NCBI GenBank assembly: GCA_000708835.1 | Contig: DF237285.1 | Location: 1-64,000, forward strand | DNA from: Klebsormidium nitens | Taxonomy: Eukaryota > Streptophyta > Klebsormidiophyceae > Klebsormidiales > Klebsormidiaceae | Direction of reading: 5' to 3' | Length of the DNA stretch: 64,000 nucleotides | Part shown: positions 57,001-64,000 of the stretch, one piece after another | Numbering within the stretch: the first letter of the stretch is position 1 | How the letters are laid out: each line of letters starts with the position of its first letter | Made by a program: the position numbers and the translations under genes | Notes under the pieces: generated by a model | Seen by the model: the letters and a program-made list of their open reading frames with translations, nothing else | Databases searched by the model: none | Told to the model about the DNA's origin: nothing

Positions 57001-59500
57001 GCTGCCACACCTCCTGCGCCGCAGCCAGGGCCGCCTCGCCGCTGAAGTCACCTGCTAGGATCAACAGATATGCCGACGTCAACGGATGGGCGGAGTGCTT
57101 CTGTGCTCACGCCACGAAACGCGTCGGCTTGTTGAATTAAAGACCTGCTCTGCAGATTTTCACAAGCTTGGACGAGGAAATGATGGGAAAGAGCATGTTC
57201 GCAAACATCACCTGCTGCCGTAATCAGCGCATGGAGCTGCGTGTCGAGGGCCGCGTTGCGCGCCTCAAGGTCGTAAATGCGCAGGCGGAGGGACTCGGCG
57301 TCGCGGCAGGCGAGGGCCTTCATGCGAGACTCCTCGTCCAGGGCAGTGCGAAGATGCTGTAAAATTGGGAGTAAGGGGACAATCAATTTCTTTGGATTTG
57401 ATTCGTTCAGGCCTTGCTCAAGGAAGGGTCCGGCCATGTGAATCAGACGGTTAGGGGTTTGAGCGATGTGGCTTTTGGCTTGAGATATACGAGAAGGAGG
57501 AAGGCATTCTGTATCAAACTATCGACAGATTGCAACGCAGCTTATGCGAGAAATAGGCAACGGGCGACCCCTTTTGCAAATATCAGAGTATGGCTTTACG
57601 AGTGGGCAGAGATAGCTTCGGCTGAAGTCAAGAAGGGCCAAGACGAGGTTCGGTATCCTGAATAGTGCAGCCCGCTTGTGAAGTCGATCCAACGCCCAAC
57701 ACTTTTCATCTCAGCTTCCGATTTGACGAACCCCTGGGGCCCGTATAGACCGGGTGTTCAGTATGGCAACAGGCACAACTCATCCGCTTCCCTGCTGTCT
57801 GCTGGGACTTCGTCTATGAGCCCTCCAAAAGGTCTGATGATTGGACAAATGAGCAGAGCTTCTCTTTGCACAAAAGAAACATAAAAACAGAGCAGTTGCA
57901 AGAAGACTGGTCGATATAAAGGCCAATGTATTGCCACAGACAGAGCAAAAGACTCACCGACAATTTTCTCAACAGCGCTGCATCATCCGCGCTTGGCAGC
58001 ATGCACCCCAGCAGTTCTTGCATCTCTCGTCGCTCATCGTTAGTCCAGCCTTGGCTTGATGCCCCCACATCCTGCCTGGATAAAAGCGCCCCCCCCAACG
58101 TTTCCGCTCTGCCCAGGGCCAGTTGGAAGTTCTCGCTTTCAGGGGGGTGAAACTCCCCCTGCTGAGACTGCCAGACTTGACGGGGTACAGGGAATGGAAG
58201 TTGCGATTTTGAGAGGATTTTGCTGACTAGGGGATCACTCTCTGGCTGCCAATGCTGCGCGGGGAAGGGCTCCTGAGATCGTTGTGCCTGTTCTTGGGAT
58301 AAAGCCTCGCCGTGAGGCCCATCTCTCATCCCCCATGGTTCTCCTTGACCATGGCCCCCAAGGCCTTGTGAATGGCTTGGCGGCTTCACTTCCCACTGCA
58401 GCTGCCCAGGGGGCTCCGGACGCTCCTCCTGAAACGGGGCCTCGACATAAGGGCCAAACTGGTTCCATCGGCGCATGTCCTGGCAGTGCGGAACTATCCC
58501 TCCTGAGGGAGGAGTCATGGCTAGGGAGTAGGTTGGCTGTTGGGACTGTGATTCAAATGCTGGCGCATGCACCCCTTGCAAAGGGTGCGCCCTTTCCCCC
58601 AGCTCCTGCTCGCGTCGTTGACCAGAAGGACCCGCCGCATATGGTCCATCAGTGGACGTCTCAGCCACTTGAGGGGTGGGTCTACCATGAAGTCCTTGAC
58701 CCAATCGAAAGCGTTCTGGGCTGTCGCCAGTTGGCGCTGAGGCGCTGACAGGTGTCGCATCAACGTGCTGTTTCTGATCACCATGGTTGGCCCCCGCTGA
58801 GGCTTGGAAGCGCCGCCGGACCTACAAGATTGGAGCGCTTAGCAATCCTCCTTTGATTTGTTGATGTGGGGTGTACTCCTGCCGTTGCTAGAACTTAGAT
58901 AGATAGCAGGTGATGACTGCCAGGAAAAAAAAGTGACTACCTTTTGCACCTCTTAATCTGAAACAAGCCTTTTGCGGTCTACATACAATGGTACAAACTG
59001 CTTCTGTGGAGAAGGAATTGGATCATTAACCACCCCTTATGCCCAAAAGCTTCCAGCCCCACTACCCTTTCTTTCTCACTGTGAAGCAGTACAGCATTGC
59101 CAAATCCAGGCCCATGCAAGCCACACACGAGCTGTCAGAACAAGGCGACAGTGACTTACCGTTTTGAACACCTGGACAGATGGGCATGGGGGTGCCTGGT
59201 CCTCCATTGGATTTACCCACACTTCTGATGCTCCAAAACCTGCACAACACTCGAGATCGGATATCCTTCCCCAATCAATTAGGAACACATGTATTGTCAA
59301 CTGCTTGATTGACATGCAACCACAAGGTATATCAAATTGTCATTGCTGCCAGGTGTTTGCACTTGTACTAATGCAAAAGCTGCGGAGACATTCTGTGAGC
59401 TTGAGCTTATGACACCTGACGCAACCAACTGCGCTTCAGAAGCCTTCATCATTGGCACCACATTCTTTGGGGGCAAAGGAACGACGGCTTTGATATGCAT
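51003..59500 (-). CDS. Large coiled-coil protein (about 1870 aa, 8 exons)
   Basis: Exons in transcript order: 59500-59416, 59239-59160, 58803-57958, 57356-57212, 57051-56594, 56074-54941, 54456-54348, 53758-51003; phases close. The N-terminus is Gln/Pro-rich and disordered (QEQAQRSQEPFPAQHW). From about residue 335 there is near-continuous heptad-rich helix, for example HLRTALDEESRMKALACRDA, LEGWQRKVEALEAEVRK-like stretches and ELREQLDAVESKAKAS-like stretches. The last exon (2756 bases) has another coiled coil, then about 700 residues of low-complexity Ser/Glu/Gly-rich sequence, and ends in a basic, helical tail (LHRERSRLQLALAMKHAQRA). No motor, kinase or lipid-binding domain is seen. It may be a cytoskeletal or nuclear scaffold; the family is not recognised. 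The start at 59500 and the exon 3 acceptor are the least certain borders. Confidence 0.75.
55397..55522 (-). repeat. Three 42-bp tandem repeats in the coiled-coil coding region
   Basis: Copies at 55397-55438, 55439-55480 and 55481-55522 encode 14-residue units (two heptads) of the pattern EEE.xAHSHQVExL. Period and frame preserve the heptad register, so the coiled coil has grown by unit duplication. Confidence 0.8.
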
Positions 59501-60537
59501 TGACGGGTAATCTGCACGAGTTGCAGCTTTCTGATCATGTGGTATGACGTCCGGCCAGAAAGATAAGAGCGTATCTGTGAGGCATGCTGAACGAATCGCT
59601 CACCTGTCATTTCAAGAGGCCGGGCCGAATATCGAGTCTCCGTATGCTGAGCTGCACGACTGTGAAGATCAAGGTGCAATGAAACTTCCCAAGAAGCGCA
59701 AAGCGCGGCGTAGGAAAGTCCAAGTCTGTCCGTGCAGGCCGGTGTCAAGTTTCCTGAGTAGGCAGCCCATCCCTTGCGTCCGCCTTTCAGATATTTAGGC
59801 GGGCTAAGGGCTTAACACCCGTGATTATCAACACAAGCTCAGTCCGCCGACTTTCTGTTGAACAATCAGCAATGAGCCATGGCCGCTGCCAGTGGCACCG
59901 CAACGTCTTGACTCGGAGATACATTGACTAGTGCTTGGGCCTCAAGGTACCTGCAGGAGCTCCTGCTGGTATTAGTAAGTATAAAAGGTGCGCAGGGCAT
60001 CATGGTCCATGGAGACTACGTACTCAAATACAGGTAGCATCATGGAGACTAGCATCATGAGACGCGCGGCCGCCACCAAATATGGCGCGAAACTTGAAGC
60101 AATCGGGTTTGGAGGGTTTAAACCTTGTGCACGTCGATGCACTGCGGGCGGCACGAGCTCTTGCTCTGCGCTGAGGCGGCCGCGCACAACGCACGCGCGG
60201 CCGCCTCAGCGCTACATCATGGCATGCACACTGAGAGCTAGCGCCCTAATAGCCTATAATATTAAGACTTTAAGCTAGCTAGCTGCGCTGTCAGTGTTGA
60301 AACAAATCGAAACAGAGACCATGCAAGTAATTGAGGGAGTTTTCAGCAGATCAACCACGCGCCTTCTGAATACCGTACTCTTGGTGCTGTGAGGCGGTTA
60401 GTTTTCAACTTTCCTGCAACTCCTTAGTCCTTCTTAATCTATTTGTCATATCAGATTGGGCAGACAAATCAGCTTCGAACACCAAGTACCGTTCCGCTGG
60501 CGGGATTTACTTCTTCCAAACTTGCAAACAGGATACG
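59501..60537. promoter_or_regulatory. Divergent region between the coiled-coil gene and the CLC gene
   Basis: About 1 kb between the outward-facing starts at 59500 (minus) and 60538 (plus); promoters and 5' UTRs of both should lie here. It contains the GC-rich hairpin at 60168-60212 and repeated CGCGCGGCCGCC (60062 and 60194). No coding frame is supported. Confidence 0.4.
60168..60212. repeat. Perfect 17-bp GC-rich hairpin upstream of the CLC gene
   Basis: Arms 60168-60184 (GCGCTGAGGCGGCCGCG) and 60196-60212 are exactly complementary, with an 11-base loop. It lies about 330 bases before the CLC start codon and 670 bases upstream of the coiled-coil start, in the shared promoter region. It may act in transcript structure or simply be a palindromic insertion footprint. 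Confidence 0.8.
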
Positions 60538-63500
60538 ATGGGCAGAGTGATCCCCCGCAATGGGAGCGGCCCGCTTGCGATGGGCACCCATCACCTGTTG
60601 CAAGATCAAGCGGCAGATCTGCCGGACGAAGATGGGGTCATGTTTGAGGATGCAATTGCCGGTGTGGAGAGCCTTGACTATGAAGTTGTGGAGAGCTTTG
60701 TCAACCGAGAAAACCAGGTGGGCATCAAATGGTCTAGTGCTGTTTTATGAGCATGTCATACTTTGTCGGCCATGTGGGCATGCAAGGTTTGGGCTGGGGG
60801 CATCAATTGTGTGACGCTATTTATCGGCCATTCTGAAATTTTCAACCGATTTTACAGTGGTTTATTGGCGGCCAACGCTAAATCTGGGCAGCTCACAAAA
60901 ACATGGTTCTCTGTGATATTTTCATCCTTTGTTGCTTGAGATTACGGATCAAAGTACTTTGGGTTTTCCTCCTTGGCACTGGAGACCTCTCCTGTGGTTC
61001 ATGACTGCTTTCTGGTGCCGGTTCAAAGCTGAGCGCCTCTTTACTTGATTTTAGAACATTTAGAACTTTCCATCAACGATCTCAGTTGAGGACTGCTCGT
61101 TGCTTCATCAACGCTCCCCATTCACCACCAATTCCCACAGGCCCATATAATGCAATCTGTAACACCCTTGTGCGAAATTCCTTGGGGTCACAAATAAACA
61201 GACGCATCAAGCGCAATTCCAACCACATGTGGAAGAGTCACTCCATCTCTGGTTGTTTTGGGGCTACCTTCTAAAAGTATTTTGAAAGTAAGGAGCAGCA
61301 GCTATCTCTAGCGCAATCGTGGCACGCCTCCAGTGCTGGACAAATGTTTACTCTCCATGAGGGTCCCAACAGCATTTCATATGCCCCCCACAATTGATGG
61401 AATTTTGTCTTGAGTCATTTTGGGCGGTGGCATCAAGAGTACGTTTTCGATACATCAGCCGATCAGCCCACCACCTCCTTGTCTGATGAAACTGTGTCTA
61501 ACCAGTGCGCTTCGCCGCTGCTGTACAGGCCCGGAAGGGCTTCGTCGAGCAGGCAACGTATGTGGCTTTGAAGTGGCTGCTCGCACTGCTCATTGGAATT
61601 GGTACGTGGCATGACCGCTTCCCCTGGTGCACATTGCTTGGTATTCGTATGTTTTCTTTAGAGCTAGAGCCAGTGACTTTGATATGCTAGAAGAAGCCTG
61701 CATGAGGGTCATGTCTAGTATTAGATTTTCATCCTATGTAGTGAAGATAGACCAACTCAGGTCACTCGTGGGTGACAGAAAGTCAGGCTAAATCAGCCCT
61801 CCTTAACCAATCTGGTTTTCTAATTATGAACCTGCTGAACTCAGCCTATCTTAGTTAAGTCCATACCCTGCTAACCCTGCATAACCCAACATTGTGACCT
61901 GCAGCCACGGGCCTGGCCATCTGGTTCATCAACCTCTCCGTCGAGAACTTCGCCGGGTTCAAGTTCTCGGTCACCTTCGCCGCGATGCGCTTCTCGTACT
62001 TCCTCTCGTTCCTAGTTTACGCCGCGTTCAACACCACTCTCGTCCTCATGTCCGCCGTCGTTGTCTGTTACTACGCCCCCGCGTCCGCCGGCTCCGGCAT
62101 CCCCGAAATAAAGGGTTATCTTAACGGCATTGACATGCCCGGTGAGTCATCTCGGGTCCTGAGAACGTACCCAGTCACGCGTGTCTGCCAGTTGGCAGTT
62201 TGCCCAAGGGCCCCAGAACTGTTTCGAGTCAGAGACCGATGGGTTAGTGCTGCGCCCCAAGAAAGAAAATTAATAAATTGCCAAAATAGAATAAGACTCA
62301 TTCTTGCATCTGCTGATCAGCCGCCCTGGTCCGTCGTACTTAAAGGAACGACCATCTATTCGCTACTGAGCTTAACGGGATTGAGTGATTGAAAACATCG
62401 GATTAGCACTCTTGCAGATGTCAGACTTGCAGCCGTCGAAATAATGTTAAGATAATCAATGATACGAAAGCCGTGTGCCGCTGCAGGCATCCTACTCGCC
62501 CGCACTCTGGTGGGGAAAGTCGTGGGCAGCATCGGCAGCGTGGCGGGGGGGTTGGCGCTGGGCAAAGAAGGCCCCCTGGTGCACACGGGCGCATGTATCG
62601 CATCGCTGCTGGGGCAAGGGGGGTCCACCAAGTACCACGTGTCGTCGCACTGGGTGCGCCTCTTCAAGAACGACCGCGACCGGCGAGACCTGGTGAGTGG
62701 GGGCCATCGTTCTAGTCTGACTCGTTTCATGAAGAAGTATGCCACGTTTCATTCTAATTGCTCTTAGCTGCAATTTGCCGCTTACTCGTAGTTACACGAA
62801 TTTGCGAATCGAAGCTGGTGACGCCCAGTCCCGACCAGAGCTGGTTTTGGGGATTGGCTAGCAACGTATGTTCGATCCAGGACGAACCCCAACCGTGGGG
62901 CCCAATCAACTCCCAACAGTATCTTTTTCTGAACGAACGCCTCACACTTGACCACGGGTCTGAGAAGCTGTACGCTAAAATCGTACAATTTACTTTCGTC
63001 GAGGGCGCTGGACTAAAGATACCTGTTGCACGTCATAGGTGACCATTGGTTCCGCAGCGGGAGTCTCGGCGGCGTTCCGCGCTCCCGTTGGGGGCGTCCT
63101 GTTCGCTCTGGAGGAGATGTCGTCATGGTGGCGGCCCGCGCTCATGTGGCGCGTCTTCTTTGCGTCCGCAATCGTGGCAGTCACGGTACGGCGCTTTGCA
63201 ATGCCTTCTTCTACGAATTTCTATCAATGTCTGACGGCTTTTGTCCTCAGCATGTCAACGTGTAGGCTTTGAAATATTGGATCGATCTCAATAGCGGGCT
63301 GACAAAGATATCAGCTTCTTTTCACTGGATGCCGCGTTCTGATGAGTCGCAACCGAGTACTTCACGTGGGGCCAGCTCTGACGTAGAAGCGGGTGACACA
63401 GGAGGTTGCACATTCCGGTGTGCAGGCCAGCTGGGCACATTGAATTTGATTCCTTCCTTACGAACAAAGGCAATATGCATCCTGTTGGAGGAACCCCCCA

Positions 63501-64000
63501 CAAGCAAGTGGGAACACCTGTTCTGATCATCGTGCGCAGGGCCTCATCTTCTGCTCTTGTTGCACCAGGCGCACATAAATATAACCTCGCCGGCGAAGCC
63601 TTCGTATGCTGCCTAGTTGAGCGACCTTTTCGACATCTCGCCAGGTTCGTACGGCAATGGGCTGGTGCACGCTCAACATCTGCGGCCACTTTGGCTCGGG
63701 GGGCTACATCTTTCAAGCGCTGGGGACCGGCCTGCAAACATAACTCACAACAAGAGAAGAAAAGAAATCACAGAACACTTCAATACCTGACAAATCATGC
63801 ACCACTTATCTAGGTGTGCACGCGATGGGTTGGTGCACGCAAAATAACTGCGGCCACTTCGGCTCGTGGGGGTAATCGTCGAAGCAGCCTGCAAAATACT
63901 CCACCGGCCTGCAAAGCACCTCGCCGAATTTCAAAAATTCTCAAATTCTCAACATATCTATAATACTTCTAGGTGCGCACGGCAATGGGCTGGTGTGCGC
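60538..64000 (+). CDS. CLC-type chloride/anion transporter, plant type (5' part, truncated by window end)
   Basis: Exons: 60538-60717, 61529-61601, 61905-62141, 62487-62692, 63039-63185, and probably 63973 onward. CLC proteins move Cl- or NO3- across endomembranes, usually as anion/proton exchangers. Family signs: [10 protein letters not shown] near the N-terminus as in plant CLCs, [17 protein letters not shown], the selectivity motif [15 protein letters not shown], the gating motif [11 protein letters not shown] with its glutamate, and [15 protein letters not shown] with the proton glutamate. Serine in GSGIPE, rather than the proline of nitrate-type plant CLCs, suggests chloride preference; this is inference. 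281 residues are present before exon 6. The sixth exon appears three times (63645, 63814, 63973); only the last is taken as functional because the first lacks a donor before its stop and the second is frameshifted. Confidence 0.9.
63645..63885 (+). pseudogene. Two decayed upstream copies of CLC exon 6
   Basis: The copy at 63645 reads [20 protein letters not shown] in the phase expected from exon 5, then continues to a TAA with no GT donor. The copy at 63814 keeps GGTTGGTGCACGC and TGCGGCCACTTCGGCTCG but is frameshifted. The third copy at 63973 is intact as far as the window shows. Spacing is 169 and 159 bp. Confidence 0.8.

Noticed and set aside
1-64000. Search for a novel defence, toxin or biosynthetic system
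   Set aside because: Genes are individually housekeeping-like, on mixed strands and with separate promoters. Nothing indicates a coordinated cluster.

Overview
This is a 64-kb window of nuclear DNA from a eukaryote of the green lineage. The genes are rich in introns, mostly with GT-AG borders. The set includes a beta-ketoacyl-ACP synthase I with a plastid-type N-terminal extension, a plant-type CLC anion transporter and a DM13/DOMON/cytochrome b561 protein of the land-plant type. The left edge is a decayed Ty3/gypsy-like element whose pol tail carries a PHD finger. Together these suggest a streptophyte alga, perhaps Klebsormidium-like. That placement is inference from gene families and was not tested by any search.

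Layout. 1-1500: 3' part of a broken retroelement with a repeated terminal region. 1900-2650: a weak minus-strand ORF. 2958-14350 (+): a 15-exon DM13-DM13-DOMON-cupredoxin-like-DOMON-b561 membrane protein; all exon phases close to give 1083 aa. 15435-16811 (-): an unrecognised gene, probably two exons. 18880-25968 (-): a coiled-coil protein with one predicted membrane helix, about 995 aa. 26595-33931 (+): KAS I, nine exons, 519 aa, head-to-head with the coiled-coil gene. 35210-36112 (-): an intronless F-box protein. 36794-36992: a Mutator-like MITE with a 9-bp target duplication. 38089-38429 (+): a small unrecognised terminal exon. 38995-42754 (-): a TPR protein. 44026-46997 (+): a START-type phosphatidylinositol transfer protein. 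48242-50234 (+): a BTB-BACK protein. 51003-59500 (-): a coiled-coil protein of about 1870 aa. 60538-64000 (+): the 5' part of a CLC gene, cut by the window end.

The genes do not form a pathway; this is ordinary eukaryotic chromosome with housekeeping and trafficking genes side by side. No defence system or biosynthetic cluster is visible.

The most unusual feature is structural. In three unrelated genes the intron next to an exon carries one or more partial, decayed copies of that exon's edge, including the splice junction. Spacing is usually 100-200 bp, and one case has become a ~40-bp minisatellite. At least eight exon edges show this (b561 exons 4, 5, 9 and 14; KAS I exon 3 on both sides and exon 4 on both sides; CLC exon 6). 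This points to a strong local tandem-duplication process acting across splice junctions and leaving decoy splice sites and pseudo-exons.
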